A stretch of DNA of 64,000 nt from Cryoendolithus antarcticus (Eukaryota > Ascomycota > Dothideomycetes > Cladosporiales > Cladosporiaceae). Each line of letters starts with the position of its first letter. Within the stretch, counting starts at the first letter, position 1. A program made the position numbers and the translations under genes. The notes under the pieces are model-generated. The model ran no database searches and had not been told where the DNA came from. It worked only from the letters and a program-made list of their open reading frames with translations. The stretch covers positions 496,001-560,000 of the forward strand of contig NAJO01000007.1 of NCBI GenBank assembly GCA_002077065.1. Direction: 5' to 3'. Below, in pieces: positions 11,876 through 23,900 of this stretch.

Positions 11876-12951
11876 TACCCAAAAGAATGGAGATGTGTTA
11901 CGTGCAAGACAAGCTGGCCCAATGTAGCCCATGAGTCTCGCTACGAAGCTAATAGCATATACACCAGACTGCCTCCCTTGCCGCATACTCATCGCAGCCT
12001 GATTAGGACGCCGCAGCGAGGCTGCGCTCTGCATCAGTGCGGCGCTTACCTAGCGATTGGGCTTCATCAAATACTTCGACTGCATCGCCACAGCTATAAG
12101 TGGTACATCGGATGCGCAGCATGGACTAGCGCTCAATGACCCGCCAGCAAGCTATGGCGCTCACCGTCAACCACAGACGGCACGCTATGTTGCTATAGAG
12201 ATGGAAATGAAGAAGTCCTGCAAGTTCATATTGTTCCTCATGCCAAGCCTCACGACCCAGGGTGCCCGGTTACAGTGCCACGACAGCTTCATGTCCCGAG
12301 TACCCGGGGACCATAACACTTCTCTGATGGTTCGCGCAACCTCGCACAACCTACCTGCAAGGCCCAGTGTAAAACCCGTACCACTGTGTCCATTGAAAAC
12401 AACAGATGTCAACACCCGACCAGGTCATCGGAATCTCAAGCACCTAGTCGAACCTGGGAAATGCGCTTTTCACCTTCATCCAGCTATCTGCCTAGCCTTG
12501 CTCAGTCTTCTATCATTACACTCTCTTCTATCCTCCACCTTCTGACCAATACTCTGCCAACTCTGCCATATCGTACATGTCCTGCTAACCTCCTGCCTTC
12601 CTGTAACGTATGAGCTGGCGATGCCAAGGTGCCGAAGAGCAGTGTCAAGCTTCACGTGCTCCAAGATGCCAGCGTAGCGCCTTTCTGCTGTGATGTCGTG
12701 GTGGAGGAGGAATGACGAAAGGGGGATGTTGGGGTATCATGTGCAGCTGTAAGCAAGTCGCCAGTATTGCCCTGACGGCGAAGTGTCGTGAGCGGGTGTC
12801 GGGCAGCCTTCGACATTGCCGACCTCAAGTGGACGCATGTAGGCCACACTCAGTGCACAGCCGCCAGCTTCATCGCCCCATTGCCGCGCGCAGCGTTCAA
12901 GCGCGCCAAATTCGTGCTCGAGAGTTTATGCAACCCGGAGCCAGAGATCTT
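11876..12951. other. Intergenic, no gene recognised
   Basis: About 1.1 kb between the start of the DUF4238 gene and the stop of pab1, both on the minus strand. It should contain the DUF4238 promoter and the pab1 3' UTR. Only short, unconserved-looking frames are present. Confidence 0.5.
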
Positions 12952-15348
12952 CTAGGCCTCCTGGTCCTTTGCATCGCCTCCGGCATTGGGCGCAGCGTTC
13001 TCAGTGCCGTTGGGCTGCTGCTGCTGAGCGCCGTCCTGCTCATTGGCGCCCTTGACGTACTCGTCGTAGACGTTCATGGCTTCGTCGACCTTCTGGCGGA
13101 GGGCGTCGTCATCGGTGGTGCTGTGTTCATGTCAGTAATGTGTAGAATTTGTGGGAGCGAGGGTAACTCACAGGCCAAGCAACTCCTGATTGTCCATCTC
13201 AAGAAGCATACCGGTGATCTTGCCAGCGAGCTCGGGCTGCTGGGCGTGGATCTTGGGGTACAGCGCCTCACCGAGCATCTGCTTCTGCTGCTGAGGTGGC
13301 ATCGACTGCAGCTGTTGCACATCCAGACCCGGGCCCTGAGGACCACGACCTGGCGCGCGACCACGAGGATCCTCCATGCCACCGCGCATGCCACCCATCA
13401 TACCGCCACGACCACCTGGACCACCGAAGCCACCACGACCGGGACCCATCTGACCCATCATCTGAGGAGGCATGCCAGGCATACCAGGCATCATCGGCAT
13501 ACCCTGCATCGGACCACCACGACCAGCACCTGGGCGACCCATCTGCGCTGCCTGCTGCTGCGCCGCCTGCATGAGCTGGGCGTAGGCGGCGGGGTTCTGG
13601 AAACCACCAGGGCCGAAAGCCATCTGAGGAGGCATGCCGTATGGCATCTGAGGCATGACGGGAGGCGCGCCACGACCGCCCTGTTGAGGCATGCCGGGGA
13701 ACCCACCGCGCTGGCCTTGAGGCGGCATACCCATGAAAGGCATCTGGCCACGAGCACCAGGAGTCGGCATCATCATGGGTTGGCCGTTGGGGCCGAGGAA
13801 GACCTGCGGCTGCATGAATTGAGGTGGGATGCCAGGGACCGGGCCTTGCTGCTGCATGCGGCTTTGGTTGCGAGCCTGGATGGAAGCCTCGAGCTGGGTC
13901 TTGCGAACCTCCTTACGCTGGGCAAGAGCCACGTAGAGTGGCTTCCCGTGGATCATCTTCTGGTTGAGCTCCGTGACAGCCTTGGTAGCCTCGTCGGGAT
14001 TGGAGAAGCAGACGAAGCCGAAGCCCTTGCTGCGACCGAGAACCTTCTTCTCGCCGCCGATGGTCGCAGTGTCCAGCTTCTTTGCCAAGTCGTCGACATC
14101 GGTGTCCTTCTTCTCCTCGTCCTCTTTCTTCTCCTCCTTCTCCTCCTTCTCCTCGGTCTCCTCGTTCTTCTCCTCGGCCAGAGAGCTGCCCTCGACCTCG
14201 TCGGCTGGCTGAGTGTCGCGCATGACCTTGGCAGAGGTGATCGCACCGAATGCCTCGAAGATCTTGCGAAGCTCGTCGTCGTCAACGTTGTCGGCCAAGT
14301 TCTTGACGTACAAGTTCACGCCCTGGTATTTGGCGCTCTTCTCCTGGCGTGCAGCCTCATACTGCCTGCGCAGCTCATCCTCGCGCTCATGCTTCTTCTG
14401 CGCACGCCCAACGTACAGCTTCTGGCCCTTGAAGTCCGAATCGTGGAGCTCGTCGACAGCGCGGCCAGCATCCTCGTGGTTGATGTAATTCACAAAGCCA
14501 AAGCCGCGGCTCTTGCCACCCTGGTCGTGAGCCAGCGAAGCAGAGGTGATGTCACCGTACTTCTCGAAGAGCGCGCGGAACTCATCATCAGTCGCCTCGA
14601 GCTCAATGTTCTTGACATAGATGTTGGTGAAGTTGGCCTTCATCTCCTCGAACTTATTGATGCGGTCCTTCTTGGGAATGTGGTGACCGACAAACACCTT
14701 TTTCTCGTTCAGAAGCATGCCGTTGACGCTCTTGATGGCTGAGCTGGCAGCCTCGGCGGTCTCGTAGTGCACGAAACCATAGCCCTTGGAAGCACCAGTC
14801 TCGTCCTGCGCGACCTTGCAGCTGAGGATGTTGCCGAAAGCGGCGAAGGTGTCGTGGAGCGCCTTGTTGTCAATCGCAGCGTCGAGGTTCTTGATGAAGA
14901 CATTGCCCTGGCCAGTCTTGCGTAGAGCGGGATCGCGCTGCGACCACATGATGCGGCATGGCTTGCCCTTGATGAGAGTGTAGTTCAGCTCCTCGAGCGC
15001 ACGCTCACCATCCGAGGCAGCGTTGAAGTTGACGTAGGCGTAGCCCAGCGAGCGGCGGGTGACTGCGTCGCGGCAGACACGGATGCTGGCTACTTGACCG
15101 ATGCTAGAGAACAGCTCGAAGAGCATGGCCTCAGTGACGGAGAAGTCCAGCTCACCGACGTACAGGGAGGCGGAGTTGGGGTTGGCGTTGGAAGGGGCAG
15201 CGCTGACGGGAGTCTCCATGTCGGCTCCGCTGGGGACGTTGGTGTTGAGTGCAGAAGTGCCGTTGGTGGCAGGGGCGTCTGCGGGAGGAGGAGAGGCGGC
15301 TTGACCAGCATTGCCGGCTGGGGAGGTGGAGGCTTGGATGTCAGACAT
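12952..15348 (-). CDS. pab1: Polyadenylate-binding protein, cytoplasmic and nuclear
   Basis: Binds mRNA poly(A) tails and supports translation initiation and mRNA stability. Exons 15348-13172 and 13120-12952 are separated by a 51-nt intron (GTGAGT...ACAG) that splits the C-terminal domain: [19 protein letters not shown]. The protein has 781 residues. Four RRMs are visible, starting near residues 58 ([20 protein letters not shown]), 146 ([14 protein letters not shown]), 239 ([17 protein letters not shown]) and 342 ([20 protein letters not shown]). RRM4 carries a Glu/Lys-rich insert of about 55 residues before its RNP1 (SKGFGFVCF). A Pro/Gln/Gly/Met-rich linker follows, then the MLLE domain ([17 protein letters not shown]). 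The RRM4 insert is expected for Pezizomycotina. Confidence 0.97.
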
Positions 15349-16138
15349 GTTTGCGGTGCTGTGGAGAAGAAGTCAAAATCCGCGTGATGCTTCGCGTATG
15401 CCTGATCTAGCGCGCGATCGCGGTCGCCTGTACTGAAGTCTTCCGGAAGGGGCGTGACAAAGAGTGAACCTACGTTTGTCTTGAATTTGTCGGTGAGGAA
15501 GTAGAGTCGCGAGTGAGGTCTCCTGTCGGCGGAGAATGTCTACACGCATGCGATGTCAGTGCCTGAGGATCCCAACCCTCCTCAACCACCGTCTATCACT
15601 CACACTTGTCTCTTTCACTTCTCGCGCGTCTGATGTGCGGGTGGTGATAGCCTTGGTCGAGCGAAAGTGGCCTCGACAAAGGGACAGGGTTTTCTGGGGC
15701 TTTTCAACTTTTTTTGGGTGCGCCTCTTGCGGTGAGCGATAGAGGAGCGGGTTGTAGTGGAAAAGAGCAGGTGGCGGAGGTGTTGTTGATGTGATGGTGT
15801 GGAGTGAAGGAGCAAGGCAGCGCCAGCGACTTCTGCCAGCGACCTGACAAAGGATAAATTTACGGAAGTTGCGCCAAGCCTGGCCGGAGCGGATGGTCCC
15901 GTGCAGAGCGTTGACACGTGATGGCCAGGCTACGATGCAGATGAAACACGCGGATTGATGATATGACGACGCCTTGCAGTGCGCACGCGATGGAGGGTGG
16001 GAAGCTCACTGGGCATACGTGTGGCAGTAAAGTACATGGAGGGTATATAGTATAGCAAGCTTTTCCTCGCTACCAAAGTCTCGATCTGTACCAACAGTCC
16101 ACCCAACTCTCACGTTAGATACAGCGGCATCAAGTGAT
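15349..16138. promoter_or_regulatory. Divergent spacer pab1 / small Gly-rich gene, with probable 5' UTR intron of pab1
   Basis: On the minus strand a good donor (GTAGGTTC, 15473) and acceptor (TTCTCCACAG, ending 15359) flank a 115-nt stretch that ends 11 bases before the pab1 ATG, so a leader intron is likely. The rest has TC-rich tracts typical of strong fungal promoters. No other gene is seen. Confidence 0.45.
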
Positions 16139-16466
16139 ATGCCTCTCGACAACTCCAACAACAAAGGCGTGACTGGTGCCATCACCGGAGTCACAGGCAC
16201 AGTAAGCCATCCAAATGACACCTCTATCCGAAGCACTTCTCACTCACACACCCATCTAGCTCGGCGCAGCAGTCGGCGGCCTAACAGGCACCGTCGGCGG
16301 CGTAGTCGGCGCAGCAGGCCGTGGCGTAGGCCAAACAATCAACAACACGACAGGCACAAAAGCCGTGGGTGACGGTCTGCAGGGTCTGACCAACGGCATC
16401 GAAAATGGTACTGCCAATCTGGCAAAGGGCGTCGAGGATGGGAGCAAGGGGAAGAAAGTGTGGTAG
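16139..16466 (+). CDS. Small glycine-rich protein, 89 aa
   Basis: Not assigned to a named family. Exon 1 is 16139-16201 (MPLDNSNNKGVTGAITGVTG + T) and exon 2 is 16260-16466, with a 58-nt intron (GTAAGC...CTAG) in phase 0. Joining gives a regular Gly/Ala/Thr/Val repeat (VTGTLGAAVGGLTGTVGG) and ends GSKGKKVW. Glycine recurs at roughly 3-4 residue spacing, suggesting glycine-zipper helices that could insert into or coat membranes (inference). There is no signal peptide. It is divergent to pab1. The clean intron and compositional regularity across the splice join support a real gene. Confidence 0.72.
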
Positions 16467-16549
16467 AAGGCGCATGGTGGATATCTAATGCTAGCACGAC
16501 GGAATGACCACCTTCGCTAGAACGCAGACAAAAGTATGCAATCAATCAA

Positions 16550-19500
16550 TCACCCCTCGAGTCCTTCAACCCACCCTCCTCTCCCCTCCAACCAGATCCT
16601 CACAGCATCCTTGCAACCTTCCAAACCCTCTCCCAGCGCCTCTCCCCAGAGCCTCTCAACTTCCCCAACCTTCTCCTTCAGCTCAGCATCCAATCTCTCC
16701 TGCTCCCTCCCAGCCCCATCTCTTCCCTCGACCCTCCCCTCGACCTTGACTCTCGCGCTTCGAACTTCGTGCAGCAGGCAGAGTGAGTTGATCTGACTCT
16801 CAATAAACTGATATGCACTCTTCTCCGCGTGCGAGAGCAGCGAGTAGAGGTACTGCAGTGGCCACTCTCTCAGTCCTGGGTTCTCGTCGTACTCAGCAGG
16901 CGGAATCATGACTTCCACCCGCCCTAGCGCTTCTTCATCATGGCATGGGACGAGCTGGACGGTGCCGAGGAGTCCGGGCGCGATATCCCAGAATGCGCTC
17001 AGCTGGTCCTCCACACCTCGCGAAACGTTCCACTCCACTACACCCTCAAGCTCAGCAAAGCGCTTAGCGGCTTCGCGCGCAAACTGCACCTGCCGCTCCT
17101 TCGAGTCCTTCGCAAAGAATGTCTCAGCCTCATCAAGTTTAGCCTGCTGATGCGCGAGTCTGTAAGGCGTGAGTATGACCTCAGCATACTTCTCCCCGCG
17201 CTGAGCGTGCAGCTCGAACATCTCCTTGTGCAGTCCTTCGCGCGCTTCGAAGAGCCATTTGAGCAAAGTCAGCTTTTCCAGACGTTCAGGCCGCTCATCG
17301 CCTTCTTCCTGCGTTTCGTTGGCGTGAGAAGCGGAGCCATGGGTTTCGAGGTCGGCGCAGAGGGAGGCGATGGATGAATTGGCGGTCTCGAGACGTGCTG
17401 TGAGTAATGTGTTCAATGGGTGGGATACTGCTGCTTCAAACGTGTCGAAGTTCGCGCGAGCCGCAGTCTTGCCGCGCTCGGCTTCGGCGCTGTCAAAGGA
17501 GGCTTCTGCTTCTGCTGCGCCAGCGAAGGTCATCTCGCCAGAGTTCAGCTTCTCTTGGACCGAGGTTCTCAGCGCGAGCCGGCGAGCTTTAGATTCCTCA
17601 TGCTGGGATCGCTGGACGCTAAAGTCCTTCTCGAGATACGCGTCTTGAATAGTCTGGATCTCTGCTCGGTCTGCCAGCTGCCGATGATTCGTGCGGAGGT
17701 CCGAGAGGAGGGGATGGCTGTTGTTCACTGCTGGATGGTGGCGAGGATAGGGTGGAGGAAGCGTGATGAGACGGGAGATGTCAAGTTGTTCGGTACTGTT
17801 AGTGGATGGCTTGCGCTCAGCGCCAGGCTTTGCTGGCGTGGCCATTGGCGTGTTAAAGTCATCGCCCTCATGCCAGCCGACCTTCTCTGGAGGGTACTCG
17901 TTGTGAGCGAGCGCGAATGAGCTAGTGCCGGGTGTCGGGGTAGATCTCAGCGGATCAGGCGAGTCGCGCGGATCATCTTGCAGCGTTGCTGCTGTGACGC
18001 CCATATACTTGGTCTCTCGCAGTGTCTTCACAATACGGTCTGGCTTACCGACTGATCCAGAGTCGCTCTTCTCCCACCATCGACTTGGCGCTCTGCCTCG
18101 CGAGTCGTCTTCGTCTGGTACTGTACTGACTGCCATGCTTGGTATCGGTGATAGCGAGGGCTTGAACTGCTCGCCCCACTGCCGCTCTGCTCGCTCAATC
18201 AGGTCACCAGCGTCACCCATCGAGCTTGCATCTGTGCCTGGCGTGAACTCGCCCATCGATGACGCCGAGCTGGGCATGTTGGCATTGGCTGATCCAGGTC
18301 GTCCATCAGAGGCCCAAGATGGGATCGTATGGTCAAGTGATGACATCGAGGTACTCGGAGTGACAGCTCGTTTGCCAGTACCAGTATACGAACGCCACAT
18401 GTCGCGTGTCATGTCGACGATGTCGCCTGCCATCGCGTTGTAGGCAGTCGAATACCTGTCTCTGCGCAAGCGAGACTCGTGTACCAGGTACGTTGCAAAT
18501 AGCTCTAGTCTCTCTTCGTCAGATGTAGCATTCGCCTCTTTTTCAATGAAGGCACGATGTCGCTCGAGAGCCTGAAGATGAAACGCATCCAATTTCGATA
18601 CTGGTTGGATCGATGCACTCGACGATGGCCGTGCTGGACTCAGTGGCGCGGGCATGTTGGAGGAGTCGTCGATTGGCGCATGCAGCAAGTGCGAGATGGG
18701 ACGGTCGCTAGATGCACTGCCTGGCATTAGTCGCTTAGACGAGTGCGATGCCGATTGACCGCCGACAGCGGGCGTATATGGTGGCGTGAGGACGTTGCCT
18801 GGAGCTTGTGCCGGCGGCTCGCGACCTGGCAGCTGGTCTTGAGACTTGGGACTTCGCTGAGGCAGCGTATTGGCATATGCAGAGACACTCGCATAGCCGG
18901 AGATCTTGCGCAAGTGCTCTCGTCGCTGGCTAATTGAGCCTTCCACTGTCGACAGAAGCAGGTCGCTAGGTCGCGAGTCGTCGCTAACAGGTGACATGAG
19001 GTTGCTCCCAGGCTCACGACTTGCTCTGCTCTTCGATCTTCGCTCCCGTATGCCTTGCGCACTCGCGTCTCGCTGCGCTGGTCGTCGAGTCAGCGACGCC
19101 TCACGGTGTGCTCCCGTGTCGATTCGCAGTGGCGGCATGACAGTCTCATTTACTCGACGGGCGAAGTCTGCAGATCCCGGAGGCTCTTCGTCTTGGTCCT
19201 CTACCCAATCAGCCGGAGTCGGAGGGACAGGACCAAGGGACGATGGCTGGGCAGCCCTTCTTTGCACAGGCTGTTGCTCGTTGGCTGAGGCGGAGCTCGA
19301 AGTGTTCGACCGCGAGGACGTCGCTGTTGGATATCGATTCAGACTTTGGGCTCGGGCACCTATCGGGGGTAGACCAGGAGGTGGTCCAGGCAATGGCATG
19401 CCCGGCTGCCACTGGGCTTCCGGCGAGGACCTTCCAGTCGATGGACCTGCCGTCGGCCGCATCGATAGAGGCGTAGTATTCGATGGGTACACGTGTCCCG

Positions 19501-20426
19501 TCGACGCTGCCCTCCGTGCCGCCGGCGGTCGATTATCTTCGCCCGGTGCCGAGTATGACATCGCGTGCCCCGTAGGCACTTCATTGCTCACTGGCTGTTT
19601 CCCTCGACTCGTCAAGCTCTGTATCGTATTGAACAGGCGCTGACCTGATGCTGATCTTTCTCGGTAGCGGGATAGCTGCCCAGGTGGTGGAGGGAACGCC
19701 GGTGACATGGGCGGTTGCGGCGATTGGCGTAGTGTGGAAGCCATAGGAGCTGCGGCGCTGAACGACTCGGACGCCAGTGGGGAGGAGACGAAGCCACCTT
19801 GGTCGAGCATGGGCGATGGACGAATGCCGCGTGGTGACAGTGTGGCTTCTGGACTCTCTGGCGAGTATGGCGGTGGTGGAGATGGCATTGCTGCTACAGA
19901 TTCGAGCTGTCAGCACCCGATCCTCTGGCTCCGCCGACCAGCTCCTTCGTAGCTTATATGGCTATGTCCGGTCAGACAAGTCGGACGTACCTTCCATACC
20001 CGTCACTTCCCTCGTATCCCTCGCCAGCGGACTCGCCTGCTGCGAGCGCGCGAGATGCGATCCATGTCCACTCCATTGCCGTGGATTATACGGCTGCGCC
20101 ATACTATCCCCTCGTGGCCCTGGCAGCTGCACTCTCACCGCAGTGACAGCGGACTGAGGTTCCAGAAGTGCACTCCCAGCAGTCCTCAGGTTCGAAGCCA
20201 CAGGAGTCGAAGGACTGTAAGGAAATGCAGTCTGCGCCTGAGGCGAAGAGACAACCGGTGAATTGAGATTCACCCCTTGCGTTCTCTGGAAGTTCGTAGT
20301 AATAGACGGCGGCTGCACGCCCGCAGCCCGGCGCCTGACCTGCGTGAAGTACGATCCTGCAGGCGTGCCCGGCGACGGCTCAGAGGGAGGTGGAGGTGGT
20401 GGTGGGAAGCCATGTTGGTGGCTCAT
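16550..20426 (-). CDS. Large low-complexity protein with helical C-terminal region, function unknown
   Basis: Exons 20426-19991 and 19893-16550 with a 97-nt intron (GTACGT...TGTAG) join in phase as GMEAAMPSPPPPYSPE, giving 1259 residues. The N-terminal ~480 residues are Pro/Ser/Gln/Arg-rich and probably disordered, opening MSHQHGFPPPPPPP. Two helical regions follow: one near residues 570-640 (LDAFHLQALERHRAFIEKEA) and one over the last ~400 residues rich in Glu, Ala, Arg and Leu (EEGDERPERLEKLTLLKWLF, LHKEMFELHAQRGEKYAEV), likely coiled coil. No catalytic motif, membrane segment or signal peptide is seen. The ATG at 20426 is preferred over one at 20453. I do not recognise the family; a scaffold role would be a guess. 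Confidence 0.8.
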
Positions 20427-21266
20427 GCCTCCCGAGGCACAGTACAGAGGCAACGGCTGGCGTCAATGCACACAGGGCTGTCACGTTTCTGCGGACTAAG
20501 CTCTGCCAATCTTGGCCAGGTAGTGGTGGAATGTCGTGACGGCCGTTACAAGGCGTGGGAGCGCTGGCGAGTAGGAGCTCGCAGAGGGCTCGAGAACCAA
20601 CAAGGCGTCGGCTCACGCGTGCAGAACTTCCCGTTGCGGTTGACGCGCCATGAGCGCGAGCTTGCGTTTGGATTAGACGCGCACAGCAGATGTCGTGAGA
20701 GGTCAGCAGAGTGAGACCGGTGATAGGTTGGACAGTAAGACAATGGGCGAGAGATGCCGTGGGAAACGAGACGGGTGCAACTATTTTGGACCAGGGTAGA
20801 GCCGCAGAATGAATGCTTAGAGACCTACCTGCAGCACTCAAGCGAATGCACGCTGGAAGGGACGAATCAAAACGCGTGGTTCGATGCATTAGTCGATGTG
20901 GAGGTGGTTAGGCGTGATGTGAGGAGGATGCTCCTCGGCGGCTATCTTGAGCGCATGAGAGGTCGATGGATCGCCAAGCCGGCGGGATTTGAGGGAGATT
21001 GACTCGAGAGTCAGAGACCCATACTCTCTTCCACCACGCAACAATGCACCACGAACCGGGTCACTCCAGTCCTGGGGCACTACTCTAATTTCACGAGTTA
21101 CAGGTCTTATGCGTTCAGCATGTATCACGCAGATCCGTCGCGTAGACGTATGCGAAGCTTCGTACTCAATATATTGACCTAAAGCTTGGCCTGATCGACG
21201 CACTCATGCACAGTCAGCTCCCACTTTACCGATGGCGAAGCCGTATGACCAAGGCTGTAGCTCGCA
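20427..21266. other. Intergenic, no gene recognised
   Basis: About 840 bp between the start of the large minus-strand gene and the 3' end of the Dsc2 gene. Short frames exist on both strands but none shows a domain, a splice-supported extension or protein-like composition. Confidence 0.45.
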
Positions 21267-22148
21267 TCAATCACTTCCTCTGAACTGATCAATAAACCCA
21301 CCGACTCCTCCTCGCCTGCGTGCACCGCCTTGCCCTGCATTCGTCTCTACACCACTCGCCCGTCCAGCCTCACCCTCCATCCGCCTTCGTAAGCTGTCAT
21401 ACCGCTGCTTTTGCTCTACACCACCCAGGATCCAGTATGGCAGCCTCCACTTGACAGTGCCTGGCAGCAGCTCTCTTCTGTAGGCGAACCCTAAGATCCA
21501 CCCCACGCCTGCTGCAATTGCAGACCCGGGCAGCTGCGACAATGCGAGCTGAAGCGGCAGTAGGTACGAAGTCGCCTTCGAAGTAAGCAGCAGACCATGA
21601 GCCTGTCCGTCAGATGTCGTGGATGCCACACTTGATGAGAGACGGTACTTGTACGAATATGGAATCGATGCGTGATACTGTGCCAACAGCGCAAAGATCA
21701 TCGCCGTTGGTCCAGCCGGTAGGTAGTTGATACGACCGAACGAAAGCGGCCGGATGATCACGGCAAGCAGTACGGGAGGTATGAGAGCAGTGTAGATGTA
21801 GGTCGAAACAATAAAAGACTGCACACTTACCAGTCAGTCACCCATGCTTCTGTGCAGCTCTAAACAAGTGGCGTTTTGGCGTACAGCAAACTTCCTGCTT
21901 CCCCAAAGGCGCTCAATAACACGCAGCTGGTAGAGTGTCATGGTACCAAAGAGCACTTCGGTGCTATTCGTGAACACGACAGGCCATGTCAGGAGTCGCC
22001 AGTATTGGAGGTAGTCCAGTAGATGTGGTCGCACCTCAATCCACAGGACGTACTTCGTGTCCGTCAAGCTGGCTACGATGGCGCCGGCTACGGTGGCTAC
22101 TACCAGTGCCTGAGACACCGGAGCGTTCGTGAAGCCTGACGCCAGCAT
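21267..22148 (-). CDS. dsc2: Rhomboid-like Dsc2 subunit of the Golgi Dsc E3 ubiquitin ligase
   Basis: Member of the Dsc complex, which ubiquitinates membrane proteins in the Golgi/endosome and, in several fungi, activates SREBP. Exons 22148-21885 and 21818-21267 with a 66-nt intron (GTACGC...TGCAG) give 271 residues; the join restores ERLWGSRKFASFIVSTY. The family signature is clear: SGFTNAPVSQAL, SLTDTKYVLWIEVRPHL, YWRLLTWPVVFTNSTEVLFG. Several hydrophobic segments follow (TALIPPVLLAVIIRPLSF, AGPTAMIFALLAQYHASIPY, LALSQLPGSAIAAGVGWILG), then a basic tail with RRRMEGE. A C-terminal UBA domain, as in yeast Dsc2, is not visible; the protein ends shortly after the membrane region. Confidence 0.85.
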
Positions 22149-23160
22149 CTTGTTGAAAATGAACCACGTCTCGAGTATTGTCGCTTCTGTGTAGTGAATG
22201 CCAGATTGTTTGCCAAGGTGCTCGGAGAGGGCGAAGTCCTAGCCAATGAGATCCTTCGAGGGAAGTGATGGCGTCCCGAAATAGGTATTGCAACGGCTGC
22301 CTGGTGACTTGGCGCTGACTGCACTTCAGTCGTTGTCAATAATGAGTCTTCTTCCTTCACTATCGCTTTGCTACACACGTTCGTTTCTCGTTCGCCGCAT
22401 AGTCACTCTGATGGAGCTTGAAAGGGGTCCTGCTCCGCAAGTCTCTCAGAGGACCACGGCCACACGCTCATGCTGCCCGGAAGACGTTCCAGTCTGGATT
22501 GAAAAAGCGTGTTGCGATGCGAGAGTCGACGACAGAAGTGCGACTTTGCCAGCCTGGGCAGGTTCCTGGATAATGATGGCGACCTTGCCACCAGACTGCG
22601 CGTCCGCACATGCGAGACTCGAACATAGCAAGGCTATCAGTCATGATCGCGAGCCGATGAGCGCGCTGCAGCACGGTCTTGTATGCGCACATGTGTGCAC
22701 GAAGACATGAAGCATGTGTCGGAAGTCAACTAGGACCAAGCCTGCCTCGGCGGCGGAGGGCAGCGACATGCTGCACACGCAAGAACAAGACACACAACGC
22801 GCATCTCATATGCCTCAATAATACCACTCGGAAGCGTCAGAGCCATTATGCGACATGCTGATGCTGCGATGTTGAGACATACGATGTCCTGTTAGTCATG
22901 CTGTGTGTGCAGGTCTTGAAGTTGGGTATATATTCAGCAAATCCCGAGCTTTCCGCATCGAGTAGGCTGCCAACACGCGACTGATTGCCGTGGATCTTCG
23001 GATCTGCAGCGGAGCTGCAATCAGGTCAATAGGAGTGCTTCACCGGGCTCCCGCTAGCGTCGACCGATCCTTTTTTTCGTCGATGTTCCGAGCTTGCAGC
23101 GCCCTCTTGTCGCCGGCGGAGGCGCTGTCGGGGTGGGGAGGGGGGGTGTAATTCAATTTC

Positions 23161-23232
23161 GTGGCTCAATCGGCAGCGCGCTTGCGTTTTGCGCGCTTCC
23201 GTCTGGAGATCACGCGTTCGAATCCCACGGTG
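23161..23232 (+). other. tRNA-like sequence A (pol III box A and B)
   Basis: A good A box (TGGCTCAATCGG) and a perfect B box (GTTCGAATCC) lie 42 bases apart, as in a tRNA-derived element. A central hairpin GCGCGC/GCGCGC is perfect. The flanking arms cannot be folded into a proper acceptor and T stem, so it is more likely a pseudo-tRNA or SINE-type head than a working tRNA. A T5 run follows about 50 bases downstream. Confidence 0.35.
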
Positions 23233-23830
23233 CACACTGCACTCACACCATCGCCATGAGATGCGCATTGCAGGATGCATATTTTTGTATCCAGGAACGA
23301 GCATGGCAAAATCTGCACATCTTGAGCACGATTTTGAGCTGCTCACTCGAGACAATAGTTGCTACACAAGCACCTGCACCTCCGCGGTCACACCGCTCCT
23401 GCCTTCACGAATGACGACATCGAGCCGAGCGACAACACAGACAATCGCGACTGCAATCTTGCACAGCACAAGCAGCGAATGCTTCCAGATCACGAGAAGA
23501 ACTGGAATACCATCGCATCATATCCGCGCACCCCTGAGTGCACATAACCCATTTCGACATTTTTTCGACTATATAATTTCCAAAATGTGAAAGTGTAGTA
23601 AGCACGACAGGTCCCCAGGACCTCTGTGTACTCTGTACTTAGTGTCCGGGCCAGCTGGCGCATCTCGAGTGACGATGAAGGACTGTACGTTCTTTCGTTC
23701 CCGCAACACCGCTTCTGGTGGACTCTGCTGTACGTCAGCGAGGGGAGCAAGGCACAGATGCCCGTGAGCCAGCTGGCTCCATCGCCCTCTCCGCTGCGGC
23801 GGAGGTGGCGGAGGGGTCAAAATTTCTTTT

Positions 23831-23900
23831 GCGTGGTTTAGTGGCAGTGCGCTGGGATTCTGCCGCGCAGCCCGCAGGTCGCGCATTCAATTTTGCGCTT
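23831..23900 (+). other. tRNA-like sequence B (diverged relative of A)
   Basis: Has an A-box-like TGGTTTAGTGG, a weak B box (CATTCAATTT) inside a possible T-arm hairpin GCGCA/TGCGC, and a central hairpin TGCGC/GCGCA at the same place as in copy A. The acceptor stem is not recognisable. Confidence 0.28.

Noticed and set aside
12712..14742. 676-codon open frame on the plus strand
   Set aside because: It is antisense to pab1, whose four RRMs and MLLE domain are unmistakable; the Leu/His-rich product is an effect of codon bias.
18906..19643. 245-codon plus-strand frame
   Set aside because: Antisense to the Ser/Pro-rich part of the large minus-strand gene, where low complexity keeps other frames open.
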